Source: Achromobacter sp. UMC46 (GTDB taxonomy: Bacteria; Pseudomonadota; Gammaproteobacteria; Burkholderiales; Burkholderiaceae_B). Taken from it: a DNA stretch of 64,000 nt. Positions 41,504 to 49,898 of this stretch are shown here, one piece after another (position 1 is the stretch's first letter; each line of letters begins with the position of its first letter). The notes beneath the pieces are model-generated. The model had not been told where the DNA came from and ran no database searches. It saw nothing but the letters and a program-made list of their open reading frames with translations. A program made the translations under genes and the position numbers. Where the stretch lies: the NCBI RefSeq assembly GCF_014170335.1, contig NZ_LZZS01000004.1:1-64000 (forward strand), read 5' to 3'.

Positions 41504-42139
41504 TCACCAGGCGTGAGCCTGCCCTGCCAACGATGGATGCGCTGCGATATCTGCGTCGGCGCGGCGCCGCGCGGCTTGCAGCGCATCTTCGCCGCGTGCG
41601 GTGCCTTCGACCGAGAAAAACGTCACGGTCTGCAGGCCGACGGTGCCCAGCACATGCTTCAGATAGGGCGTCAGGAAGTCGGGTTGGCGGGCCGCGCCGC
41701 TTGAGAATTCGCCGCCGGACGAGATCGCGACATACACCGGCCGGTCCGGCAGATTGCCGGTCTTGCCTTCGGGGGTGATGCGGAAGGTGCTGCGCACGCG
41801 CACGACATGGTCGATCCAGACCTTCAAGGACGACGGCACCGTGAAATTGTGCATCGGCGTGGCGATGACGATATGCGTGGCGTCCTGCAGTGCCTGGATC
41901 AGTTGGGCCGATTGCCGCAGCGCGCCGCGCGCCAAGATGTCGTCGGCCGGGTCGGCGGACGCGCTCAAGGCCGCGGCGTAGTCCTGGTCCACATGGGGCA
42001 GGGCCGTGGCGTCGATCTCGACGATCTCGGGCTTGCTGTCGCCTGCGGCGGCGATCAGGCGGTCGAGGATGCGCTGCGACAGCCGGTAGCTTTCAGAGTG
42101 GCGGCCGCGCGGGCTGCAAGTGATGTGAAGAATGCTCAT
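41504..42139 (-). CDS. azoR: FMN-dependent NADH:quinone reductase/azoreductase
   Basis: A 211-residue flavodoxin-fold protein of the AzoR family. The FMN phosphate loop SPRGRHSESYRLSQ, the TPMHNFTVPSSLKVWIDHVV motif and the SSGGEFSS loop are all present. It reduces quinones or azo compounds with NADH, a detoxifying role. Its start codon overlaps the stop of the acetyltransferase gene by four bases, so both form one operon, divergent from a MocR-type regulator gene that probably controls them. Confidence 0.93.
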   Translation of the reverse strand: MSILHITCSPRGRHSESYRLSQRILDRLIAAAGDSKPEIVEIDATALPHVDQDYAAALSASADPADDILARGALRQSAQLIQALQDATHIVIATPMHNFTVPSSLKVWIDHVVRVRSTFRITPEGKTGNLPDRPVYVAISSGGEFSSGAARQPDFLTPYLKHVLGTVGLQTVTFFSVEGTARGEDALQAARRRADADIAAHPSLAGQAHAW

Positions 42140-42582
42140 GCTGCGGGGGTATCCAGAAGCTTGCTGAAACGGATGGCGCTGGTCAACAGGCCTTGGCGGA
42201 AGTAGAAGCGTTGGGCCAGCGCGTTGGACAGGCCCGTATCCAGCACGAACTTGGCGCAGCCGGCAGCGCGGGCCATGCCTTCCAGCGCGAGCAGCAAGCG
42301 GGCGCCCCAGCGGCCGCTGCGGCGCGTGCTGTCCACGACCAGGTCGTCCACATACATGAAGCGGCCGTAGATCAGGTTTTCCTGATAGCGGTAACCGGCC
42401 AGGGCCACGACCTGGTCGGCGTCGACGGCGGCCAGCAGCCGATAGCTTTCCGCGCGCATGCGGGCGATGCGCGCAACGAAGTCGCCCGCATCGGCAAGAT
42501 GCGGCCGCAGTTCGCGCATCAGCGGCAAGCAGGCGTGCAGTTCGTCGTCGGTCTCGATGTGTTTTAAAGCGGAGTCGGTCAT
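42136..42582 (-). CDS. GNAT family N-acetyltransferase
   Basis: A 148-residue acetyltransferase. The acetyl-CoA motif A is seen as VDDLVVDSTRRSGRWGARLL, with the later FVLDTGLSNALAQRFYFRQG. Motif A has RRSGRWG in place of the usual QxxGxG/A. Start ATG 42582; a GTG at 42594 is an alternative and neither has a good ribosome-binding site. Substrate unknown. It overlaps azoR by four bases, so the two are translationally coupled. Confidence 0.9.
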   Translation of the reverse strand: MTDSALKHIETDDELHACLPLMRELRPHLADAGDFVARIARMRAESYRLLAAVDADQVVALAGYRYQENLIYGRFMYVDDLVVDSTRRSGRWGARLLLALEGMARAAGCAKFVLDTGLSNALAQRFYFRQGLLTSAIRFSKLLDTPAA

Positions 42583-42638
42583 GGAGGAATTCACGGGTGA
42601 TTCAGAAAGGACAAGACGTCATCGTAGAAAGACCATGA

Positions 42639-42664
42639 CATAATTTGAAGGGCCATAAATTGAA
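42639..42664 (+). promoter_or_regulatory. Direct-repeat operator, probably for the MocR-type regulator
   Basis: CATAATTTGAA (42639-42649) and CATAAATTGAA (42654-42664) match at 10 of 11 bases with a 15-base period. They lie in the divergent gap between the acetyltransferase-azoR operon and the MocR gene. MocR proteins commonly bind direct repeats in such gaps. Confidence 0.65.
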
Positions 42665-42680
42665 CTTTGGACTATGCCAT

Positions 42681-44108
42681 ATGACCGATCATCGCCCGCA
42701 GGACGGAATGCCGCCGCTTGCGCCCGGCAGCGGGGATCCGCTCTATCGCCAGATCTACGACCGGTTCCGCGGCGCGATCACGGCAGGCACGCTGGCGCCA
42801 GGCGACCGCATTCCGTCGGCCCGCGCGCTGGCCAAGGAAATGGGCGTGGCGCGCGGCACGATCGAAGTGGCGTACTCGTTGCTGGTCGCCGAAGGCTATA
42901 TCCAGAGTCGCGGGCAGGCCGGCACGATCGTCACGCCGGACCTGCAGCCGCAGGCGGCGCCCGCCGCGTCGACGCCGTTGCCGGAAACGCCCGACGACGA
43001 GCATGGCTGGCATCGTCCGGCCGTCATCCTGCCGTTCCAGATGGGGGTGCCGGCGCTTGACGAGTTTCCGCGCAAGCTCTGGGCCCGCCTGGGCGCCCGG
43101 CAACTGCGCAGCGTGCAAGCGCCGGACCTGTCCTATCCACCGTCCAACGGGCTGATGGGATTGCGCACGGCCGTGGCCGCCTATCTGCAGGTGGCGCGCG
43201 GCATCCAATGCCAGCCCTCGCAGGTGTTCATCACGTCGGGCTACAACCATACGATGCAGCTGATCATGCAAGCGCTGCTTGCGCCAGGCGACCACGTGTG
43301 GGTAGAGGACCCCGGCTATCCGCCCACGCGCGCCTTGCTGGCGCAGGCCCGCATGCAGGCGGTGCCGGTGCCGGTGGACGCTGACGGCCTGATAGTCGGC
43401 GAAGGCATCGCGCGATGCACCGATGCGAAGGCGGCCGTGGTGACGCCGGCGCATCAAAGCCCGCTGTCGATGTCGCTGTCGTTGCCGCGCCGCCAGGCCC
43501 TGCTGGAATGGGCCGAACGGCGGCAGGCCTGGATCGTGGAAGATGACTACGACGGCGAATACCGCTATGTCAGCCGGCCCTTGCCCGCGTTGAAGAGCCT
43601 GGATGCGCACGGACGGGTGCTGTATGCCGGTTCGTTCAGCAAGGTGCTGTTCCCCGGCCTGCGGCTGGCCTATCTGGTGGCACCGGCGGCGCAGGTGGCG
43701 CGCTTCGACCGGATCTGCAGATTGCTGTCGGGCACTGCGCCGGGCTACACCCAATCCCTGCTGACGGCCTTCATGGCCGAAGGGCATTTCGGGCGGCACA
43801 TCCAGCGCATGCGGCGCCTGTACAGTGAACGGCGCAATGCCACGGCGGCGGGCTTGAGCGCGGCGCTGGGAGACCGCATGACGATCGATCCGCAACCGGG
43901 CGGCATGCATCTGGTGGCGCGCATGGAAAGCGGGCAGCCGGATCAGCCGCTGGCCGCGCGGATGCTGGAGCAGGGCATGTATGCGCATCCGCTGTCTCGA
44001 TGGTCGTCCCTGCAGGACCCGCGGCGGGGCCTGTTGCTCAGCTTCACGAACATCGCGTCCGAAGCGCAAGCCCATGAACTGGGCTTGCGGATCAAGGGGC
44101 TGATGTAG
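42681..44108 (+). CDS. MocR/PdxR-type GntR regulator with aminotransferase domain
   Basis: A 475-residue protein. An N-terminal GntR winged helix (about 15-85; PLYRQIYDRFRGAITAGTLA and GVARGTIEVAYSLL) is followed by a fold-type I aminotransferase-like domain (about 110-475). The PLP lysine is in AGSFSKVLFPGLRLAY, with VEDDYDGEYRY contacting PLP. Such regulators sense PLP or an amino compound. It is divergent from the GNAT-azoR operon with a direct-repeat operator between. The ATG at 42681 begins MTDHRPQ; an earlier in-frame start (42645) would overlap the operator. Confidence 0.92.
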   Translation: MTDHRPQDGMPPLAPGSGDPLYRQIYDRFRGAITAGTLAPGDRIPSARALAKEMGVARGTIEVAYSLLVAEGYIQSRGQAGTIVTPDLQPQAAPAASTPLPETPDDEHGWHRPAVILPFQMGVPALDEFPRKLWARLGARQLRSVQAPDLSYPPSNGLMGLRTAVAAYLQVARGIQCQPSQVFITSGYNHTMQLIMQALLAPGDHVWVEDPGYPPTRALLAQARMQAVPVPVDADGLIVGEGIARCTDAKAAVVTPAHQSPLSMSLSLPRRQALLEWAERRQAWIVEDDYDGEYRYVSRPLPALKSLDAHGRVLYAGSFSKVLFPGLRLAYLVAPAAQVARFDRICRLLSGTAPGYTQSLLTAFMAEGHFGRHIQRMRRLYSERRNATAAGLSAALGDRMTIDPQPGGMHLVARMESGQPDQPLAARMLEQGMYAHPLSRWSSLQDPRRGLLLSFTNIASEAQAHELGLRIKGLM

Positions 44109-44111
44109 CCC

Positions 44112-44591
44112 CTAGTTCAATCCGGCCTTGTCCAGGCCGAAAGCGGCGTCCGCCGACCCCGGCACCGTCCGGAACGCCACGTTCAGGCGGTTCCAACCGT
44201 TGATGGCGACCACGCGGAATGTCAGGTCCGAGATTTCGGCTTCGGTGAACTGCTCGCGCGCCTGCTCGTAGACGTCGTTCGGCACGCCGTGCGCCGTCAG
44301 GGTGGTCACCGCTTCGGTCCATGCCAGGGCGGCGCGTTCGCGTGCCGAGAACAGGGGCGACTCGCGCCACACCGCGATGTGGTGCAGGCGCAGTTCGCGT
44401 TCGCCATGCAGGCGGGCTTGCTTGACGTGCATGTCCAGGCAAAAGCCGCAGCCGTTGATCTGCGACGCGCGGATGTCGATCAGGTCGCCGAACTCTTCGA
44501 CCACCGCCACCTTTTTCATCGCCGCACTGAAGTCCATGTACTTCCTGGACAGTTCCGCCGACACCTGGAAGTAATTCAATCGTTGGCTCAT
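44112..44591 (-). CDS. AhpD-like carboxymuconolactone decarboxylase family protein
   Basis: A 159-residue protein of the AhpD/CMD fold. The redox motif CGFCLDMHVKQ (CxxC with following His) is present at about residues 48-58, so peroxidase or thiol activity is likely, not lactone decarboxylation. AAAGG precedes the ATG at 44591. It converges on the MocR gene with a three-base gap and lies downstream of a sensor kinase gene on the same strand, separated by 98 bases. Confidence 0.9.
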   Translation of the reverse strand: MSQRLNYFQVSAELSRKYMDFSAAMKKVAVVEEFGDLIDIRASQINGCGFCLDMHVKQARLHGERELRLHHIAVWRESPLFSARERAALAWTEAVTTLTAHGVPNDVYEQAREQFTEAEISDLTFRVVAINGWNRLNVAFRTVPGSADAAFGLDKAGLN

Positions 44592-44689
44592 TTGCCTACC
44601 TTTCTTGATGCGCTGTTTTCGAATGGGGTGAACAGGTCGAATCATCCGACAGATTGGACTAGGCAAGAAGTGCCATAAAGGATGTTTTG

Positions 44690-46024
44690 TTATAGGCCAT
44701 GCGGGGATAGGCCATGGGGGGCTGCGCCGCCCGCACGGGGCCAGCGCAGCACGAAGCGCGCACCGCCCAGCGGGCTGTCCTGGATCTCGATCGTGCCGCC
44801 ATGGTTCGCCGCCACTCGGCTGACGATAGCCAGTCCCAGGCCTGCGCCGCCCGTGCCGCGGTCCCGGCTTTCGTCCAGCCGGGTGAAGGGTTCGAAGACT
44901 CGTTCGCGGTCGGCTGCGGCGATGCCGCCGCCGTCGTCGTCCACCCGCAGCTCGTAGCCTTCGGGCGCTTCTTTCAGTTCGATCTCGACCCGCCGGCTGG
45001 CATAGCGCACCGCGTTCTGCACCAGGTTCAGCAAGGCGCGGCTCATGTAGCGCGGGTGCAGTTCGACGTGGGCGGGATAGCCCTCGCGCACCTGGCATTG
45101 GATGCCGCGTGCGTCGGCCTGATGGGCGACCAGCGCCAGCGCTTCACCCAGCCAATCGCACACGTCCACGGTCTCCAGCTTCACGGTATCGTCCGTGGGG
45201 CGTTCCAGCCGCGCGTAGACCAGCAGCTCGGCCACCATCGCTTCCAGTTCCGAGATGTCGGTGCGCATGTCCTGCAGGATCTGGCCGCGCCGGGGCAGAT
45301 ACCGGTCGTGGCCCAGCATGTCCACTTCGAACGACAGGCGGGCAAGCGGCGTGCGCAGCTCGTGCGATACGGCATTGGTGAGGCTGCGCTGGTTGTCGAT
45401 CAATGCGGCAATGCGTTCGGCCATGTGGTTGAAGCTCTCGCCCACATGGCGGATGCCCGAAATGCGCGACAGGCGCACGCGGACGCTCATGTCGCCCTGG
45501 CCCATCCGCAGGGTCGCCTTGCGGAGCGCGTCCAGGTCGCGCCAGATGGGCAACGCCCACCCGAGCAGCAGGATCACCGCCAGCACCATGCTCAGCGCTG
45601 CCCAGGCAGACCACGTGATCCACCGTTCCATCGCGGGTTCCAGCGGCAGCCGCACATCGAGCCACTGCACGGGTTCGCCCGGCAGGCGGGTCAGGTACGT
45701 GTTGTAGTTGTCTCGCATGATAAGGCCGGTGCGGTCCATTTGCTGTTGCTCCGCCGGCGTCAGGCTCACCTGGCTGCCGGGCAGCAGAGTCAGCGCAAGC
45801 CCATAGTGGGGCAGCAGTTCTTCCACGATATAGCTGGCCCGGGCCTCCGGAGCGACGGGGTCCAGGTCCTTGTGCAAAGCGTAGATCTGGCCCCGCACCG
45901 CCCGGTATGACAGGTCGGCGCTGAGCGAATCCAGCAGATACCCGAAGCTGAGGTTGACCAGCTGCGTCGCCACCCCGTAGCCGATCACGGCGATGATGAC
46001 GATGCGCATCGCGAACTTAAGCAT
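44690..46024 (-). CDS. RstB-like sensor histidine kinase without adjacent response regulator
   Basis: A 444-residue membrane kinase: TM1 (about 5-28), a periplasmic domain of roughly 105 residues, TM2 (about 137-160), HAMP, HisKA with H221 in NAVSHELRTPLARL, and HATPase with N box LVQNAVRYA and GAGLGLAIV. It resembles RstB. RstB normally follows its regulator RstA, but upstream (46025-46324) there is no response-regulator gene and downstream lies an AhpD-like gene. The kinase is therefore orphaned here, by design or by loss of the partner. Confidence 0.92.
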   Translation of the reverse strand: MLKFAMRIVIIAVIGYGVATQLVNLSFGYLLDSLSADLSYRAVRGQIYALHKDLDPVAPEARASYIVEELLPHYGLALTLLPGSQVSLTPAEQQQMDRTGLIMRDNYNTYLTRLPGEPVQWLDVRLPLEPAMERWITWSAWAALSMVLAVILLLGWALPIWRDLDALRKATLRMGQGDMSVRVRLSRISGIRHVGESFNHMAERIAALIDNQRSLTNAVSHELRTPLARLSFEVDMLGHDRYLPRRGQILQDMRTDISELEAMVAELLVYARLERPTDDTVKLETVDVCDWLGEALALVAHQADARGIQCQVREGYPAHVELHPRYMSRALLNLVQNAVRYASRRVEIELKEAPEGYELRVDDDGGGIAAADRERVFEPFTRLDESRDRGTGGAGLGLAIVSRVAANHGGTIEIQDSPLGGARFVLRWPRAGGAAPHGLSPHGL

Positions 46025-46324
46025 CAGAGGCCGTTCCTGTGGCGCCGCCAGGACGGGCGTGGTGCGAAGCTGAGATGGGCAAGGGCGGCAAGAATCATGC
46101 GGCGATAGCTGGCAAATCGCGCATGCTAGCGGCGCCTCTCGGCTGAATTCTTCTAGATTTGTGTGTCAATTGTGAAGATTCGTGCAGTGGGCCGCTGCGG
46201 GCAAGGGCCGCAGGCGCCGGGAGGGGGCCGTCAGACCCGATTGAAACTGCCGCGCGGCCCGGCTATAAGCATGAAGAAGGGGCGGAATTCCGGCGCCCCG
46301 TCCGCCACAGATATCCCCAGTACG
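46025..46324. other. 300-base divergent gap between kinase and chrA
   Basis: I see no gene and no convincing promoter or operator. It should hold the promoters of both divergent genes. An in-frame run from 46163 precedes chrA but has no transporter homology and no ribosome-binding site. Confidence 0.4.
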
Positions 46325-47581
46325 ATGCCGCACCCGCCCCCCCACGACGAGCACGTCGCCAGCAGGCCCACCACGCACGAACGCGTGGAGAGCGGGCGGG
46401 GTTCCTGTTGGGAAGTGTTCCTGGTCTTCCTGCGTTTGGGCTTGACGTCGTTTGGCGGGCCGGTCGCGCATCTGGCGTATTTCCGCACGGAATTCGTCGA
46501 CAAGCGCCGCTGGCTGGATGACTACGCCTATTCGGATCTGGTGGCGCTGTGCCAATTCCTGCCCGGCCCGGCAAGCAGCCAGGTCGGCATGGCGATCGGG
46601 CTGCGCCGGGCGGGTTGGCCCGGCATGGCGGCGGCCTGGCTGGCCTTCACCTTGCCAACGGCGCTGGCGCTGATCGGCTTCGCATTGGGCCTGGCGCATT
46701 TCGGCTGGTTGTCGCAGTCGGGCGCCATACACGGGTTGAAGGTGGCGGCGGTGGCGATCGTCGCCCAGGCCGTCTGGGGCATGGGCCGGACCCTGTGTCC
46801 GGACCGGCCGCGAGCCAGCTTGGCGGTGGTGGCGGCGTTGATCACGGCCGCGCTGCCGACCGCATGGGGCCAGGTCGGCGCGGTCCTGCTTGGCGCTGTC
46901 GTTGGCGCCGCCGCGCTGCAGGTGCCGCCCCGGCCGATTTTGGCCAACCGCGCGCAAGGCGCGTCGCGTCGCGCAGGCTACATCGCGCTGGCGCTTTTCG
47001 CGGCGCTGCTGGCAGGCTTGCCCGCATGGGCGGCCCTGTCGGATTCCCCGCTGGCAACGCAAGCCGCGGGCTTCTATCGGGCCGGCGCGCTGGTGTTCGG
47101 CGGCGGCCATGTGGTGCTGCCCTTGCTGGATGCCGCCGCAGTCGCGGGCGGCATGGTGTCCGAGGCCGATTTCCTGGCCGGTTACGGTGCGGCGCAGGGG
47201 ATGCCCGGCCCCTTGTTCGCATTCGCCGCGTTCCTGGGCGCCTTGTCTTCGGGCCCGCTGTCGGGCTGGGCGGGCGGGTTGGCGTTTCTGGCCATCATCT
47301 TCCTGCCCGGCGCGTTGCTCGTGGCCGGCGCATTGCCCTTCTGGGAAAGCCTGCGGCGGCGGCCGGGCGTGCGCAACATCGCCGCGGGCGTAAACGCCGC
47401 CGTGGTCGGCATTCTGTTGGCTGCGCTCTATGACCCGGTCTGGACCAGCGCGATCCTGAGCAAAGCCGATTTCGCGCTAGCGTTGCTGTTGTTCGCGCTG
47501 CTGGTCTATGCGCGCTGGTCGCCCGTCTGGGTCGTGCTGGCGGCGGCGGCCGGCGGTTGGGCCCTGACCTGGCTGAGCTAG
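46325..47581 (+). CDS. chrA: Chromate transporter, ChrA family (long form)
   Basis: A 418-residue inner-membrane protein with two homologous CHR halves. The first has FLRLGLTSFGGPVAHLAYFR and CQFLPGPASSQVGMAIG; the second has GALVFGGGHVVLPLL and GYGAAQGMPGPLFAFAAFLG. These FGGP/FGGGHVV and Q-x-PGP motifs define ChrA, which exports chromate. The start is uncertain: ATG 46325 (MPHPPPHDEH) or ATG 46271; neither has a clear ribosome-binding site. No ChrB regulator is adjacent. It overlaps the converging enoyl-CoA hydratase gene by four bases. Confidence 0.92.
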   Translation: MPHPPPHDEHVASRPTTHERVESGRGSCWEVFLVFLRLGLTSFGGPVAHLAYFRTEFVDKRRWLDDYAYSDLVALCQFLPGPASSQVGMAIGLRRAGWPGMAAAWLAFTLPTALALIGFALGLAHFGWLSQSGAIHGLKVAAVAIVAQAVWGMGRTLCPDRPRASLAVVAALITAALPTAWGQVGAVLLGAVVGAAALQVPPRPILANRAQGASRRAGYIALALFAALLAGLPAWAALSDSPLATQAAGFYRAGALVFGGGHVVLPLLDAAAVAGGMVSEADFLAGYGAAQGMPGPLFAFAAFLGALSSGPLSGWAGGLAFLAIIFLPGALLVAGALPFWESLRRRPGVRNIAAGVNAAVVGILLAALYDPVWTSAILSKADFALALLLFALLVYARWSPVWVVLAAAAGGWALTWLS

Positions 47582-48372
47582 CCCTGCCAGCGCGGCGCGC
47601 GCTTTTCCAGGAACGCGTCGATGCCTTCGCAGGCGTCGGCTTCCATCATGTTGCGCGCCATGACATCACCCGCGTAGTCGTAGGCGTCGGCCAACGCCAT
47701 CTGCCTTTGCTTGTAGAACATGCGTTTGCCGTAACGGATGGCGGACGGGCTCTTCGCCAGGATCTCGGCGGTCAGGGCGCGCACCCGCGCATCCAGTTCC
47801 GCCTCGGGCACGGCGTCATTGATCAGGCCCCAATCCGCGGCCTGGGTCGCGTCGATGAAGCGGGCGGTCACCAGCATTTCGAAAGCGCGCTTGGCTGACA
47901 CGTTGCGGCTGAGGGCCACGGCGGGCGTCGAGCAGAACAGGCCCACGTTGATGCCTGACACGGCGAAGCGCGCATTGTCGGCGGCCACCGCCAGATCGCA
48001 GCTGGCGACCAGTTGGCACCCCGCGGCGGTCGCGATGCCTTGCACCTTGGCGATGACGGGCACGGGGAGGGCCTGCAGGCCCTGCATGACGCTGCCGCAT
48101 TTGCGGAACAGCGCGCGGTAGTAGTCCAGCGAGGGCTGGCTGCGCATTTCCCGCAGGTCGTGGCCGGCGCAGAAGGCGCGGCCCGCCGATTCCAGCACCA
48201 CGCAGCGCACGTCGGCGTCGCGCTCCAGGGCGTCGATCTCGTGCTGCAGGGCGCCCAGCAATCCTTCGGACAAGGCGTTGAATTGCGAGGGCCGGTTCAT
48301 GCGCAGCGTGACCACGCCGTTTTCCGTGATGCGCTCAAGCAGCGGTTGGTCCGCCGAGGTATCCAGGGCCAT
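47578..48372 (-). CDS. Enoyl-CoA hydratase/isomerase family protein (ECHDC3-like)
   Basis: A 264-residue crotonase-fold protein. The first oxyanion-hole motif is AFCAGHDLREM. The second reads GIATAAGCQLVASCDLAVAA, where the family pattern is GGGxEL. The catalytic Glu of true hydratases is thus replaced by Gln (AAGCQL). This fits the ECHDC3 subgroup, whose reaction is not settled; ordinary hydratase activity is doubtful. It lies between chrA (convergent, four-base overlap) and a LysR gene on the same strand. Confidence 0.9.
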   Translation of the reverse strand: MALDTSADQPLLERITENGVVTLRMNRPSQFNALSEGLLGALQHEIDALERDADVRCVVLESAGRAFCAGHDLREMRSQPSLDYYRALFRKCGSVMQGLQALPVPVIAKVQGIATAAGCQLVASCDLAVAADNARFAVSGINVGLFCSTPAVALSRNVSAKRAFEMLVTARFIDATQAADWGLINDAVPEAELDARVRALTAEILAKSPSAIRYGKRMFYKQRQMALADAYDYAGDVMARNMMEADACEGIDAFLEKRAPRWQG

Positions 48373-48428
48373 GCCGTCTCCAGGAAAGGGGTTCCCTGGA
48401 TACTAGCGCAAGCGGCGCCGCCGGGCCC

Positions 48429-49331
48429 CTAGGCCAGCGCCGCCACCAACTGGGCTCGCAGCCAGCACAGGCCGGCATCGCCGTCGCCGCGCTCATGCCA
48501 CAGCATTTCGAAATCCAGCGCGTCGATGGGGAACGGCACGGGATGCACCGCCAGCCCCTGCGCGGCCGCGTTCGCCACCGTGCGGCCGGCAACGGTCAAC
48601 ACCATGTCGGTGCCCGGCAGCACGGCAGGCGCCGCCGCCCAATGCGGCAGCCGCAACACGACGCGCCGGGCCCGGCCCGTCCTGGCCAGGGCTGCATCGA
48701 TTTCACCCGCGCGCTGGTCCGCGCCTGCCGCGACCAGGACGTGGGGACGCTCCAGATATTGCTCAAACGACAGCGGGCCGGCGTCATGCGCCGCGTCCAC
48801 TGCACACACGAAGGTCTCGTTGAATAGCACGCGCCGCCGGATCACGGCCGGCGTTTCGCCGAACACTGCCATCGCCAGGTCGAACTGACCGTCGGCGACG
48901 CCCGCGATCATCGCGCTGCGGCTGCCGGCGGCGATCTCGATGTCGATGCCGGGCGCTTCGCGCCGCAAGCGCCGCATCAAGGGCGGCAACGCCATCGCGG
49001 CGCCATAGTCGGACATGGCCAGGCGGAACACCCTGCGGCTCGTGGCGGGGTCGAACACCACGCCCGACAGCAGCCGGCGCAATTGCGCCAGGACCTCGCG
49101 CAATGGTTCGTCCAGCGTCAGGGCGTAGGGGGTGGGGCGCAAACCGCCGCGTGCGCGCTCGAACAGGGGATCGCCGAGCAGGGTGCGCAACCGCCCCAGC
49201 GCGTGGCTGACCGCGGGTTGGCTCAGGTGCAGGCGGCCCGCCGCGCGGGTCAAGTGGCGCTCTTGCAGCAGCGCATCCAGCACCACCAGCAGATTCAAGT
49301 CCACGGCGCGAAGATTATTCGTTTGGTGCAT
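48429..49331 (-). CDS. LysR-family regulator, divergent from a DMT-type transporter
   Basis: A 300-residue LysR protein. The helix-turn-helix (about 8-65) includes RHLTRAAGRLHLSQPAVSHA, and the effector domain (about 95-300) is of the NodD/PcpR-like type with MSDYGAAMALPPLMRRL. It is divergent from the gene at 49412 and probably controls it. CGTTTGGTG occurs twice in the 80-base gap (49320-49328, overlapping the start region, and 49363-49371). The spacing is 43 bases, about four helical turns. Whether this is the operator is uncertain. Confidence 0.92.
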   Translation of the reverse strand: MHQTNNLRAVDLNLLVVLDALLQERHLTRAAGRLHLSQPAVSHALGRLRTLLGDPLFERARGGLRPTPYALTLDEPLREVLAQLRRLLSGVVFDPATSRRVFRLAMSDYGAAMALPPLMRRLRREAPGIDIEIAAGSRSAMIAGVADGQFDLAMAVFGETPAVIRRRVLFNETFVCAVDAAHDAGPLSFEQYLERPHVLVAAGADQRAGEIDAALARTGRARRVVLRLPHWAAAPAVLPGTDMVLTVAGRTVANAAAQGLAVHPVPFPIDALDFEMLWHERGDGDAGLCWLRAQLVAALA

Positions 49332-49411
49332 GCTGGATAGACAATCTTGGAATTAGAGTTAACGTTTGGTGAATAAGAGAATACCTCCATCCCTGCCATT
49401 GGAGGCTCTCC

Positions 49412-49885
49412 ATGAACGTTTCGACCCTTGTTCCGATTTCCGCCGCCGTCGTCGCCGGTGCGCTGGTTCCCATCCAGGCGGGCGCCAACGCGGCGCTGGG
49501 CCGCAACCTGGGCCATCCGCTTTGGGCCACGATGGTGTCGCTGGCGGTCAGCGCCGTGGCGGCGATGGTGGTGATGGCGGCGCTGCGCGTGCCCGCGCCG
49601 TCTTTCAGCGAGATGGGCCGCTTGCCCTGGTGGGGGTGGACCGGCGGGCTGGCCGGCGTGTTCTACATCACGGCTGCGCTGATCCTGGCGCCTCGACTCG
49701 GCGCCGGCGCCTTCCTGGCGGCGGTGATCGCGGGGCAGATGATCGCGGCGCTGGCACTGGACCGATACGCGCTGGTGGGATTCCTGGGCAGCGCCATGAA
49801 CCCGGGGCGTCTGGCCGGCGCCGCGCTGATCGTCGTCGGCGCGCTCGTGATGCACCTGTCCACCGCGCCGCGCGCACCGGGCTGA
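49412..49885 (+). CDS. DMT superfamily small membrane protein (YdcZ/DUF606)
   Basis: A 157-residue protein with five hydrophobic segments and the DUF606 hallmarks PIQAGANAALGRNLGHPLWA and WWGWTGGLAGVFYITAALIL. DUF606 proteins are half-length DMT transporters that probably dimerise; substrates unknown. GGAGGCTCTCC precedes the ATG. Likely controlled by the divergent LysR regulator. Ends 13 bases before the converging Bcr/CflA gene. Confidence 0.9.
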   Translation: MNVSTLVPISAAVVAGALVPIQAGANAALGRNLGHPLWATMVSLAVSAVAAMVVMAALRVPAPSFSEMGRLPWWGWTGGLAGVFYITAALILAPRLGAGAFLAAVIAGQMIAALALDRYALVGFLGSAMNPGRLAGAALIVVGALVMHLSTAPRAPG

Positions 49886-49898
49886 CGCGCGGCGGGAT

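Noticed and set aside
44592..45098. Upstream extension of the AhpD-like gene into the kinase gene
   Set aside because: The frame is open but overlaps a well-supported histidine kinase in another frame; AhpD homology starts at 44591.
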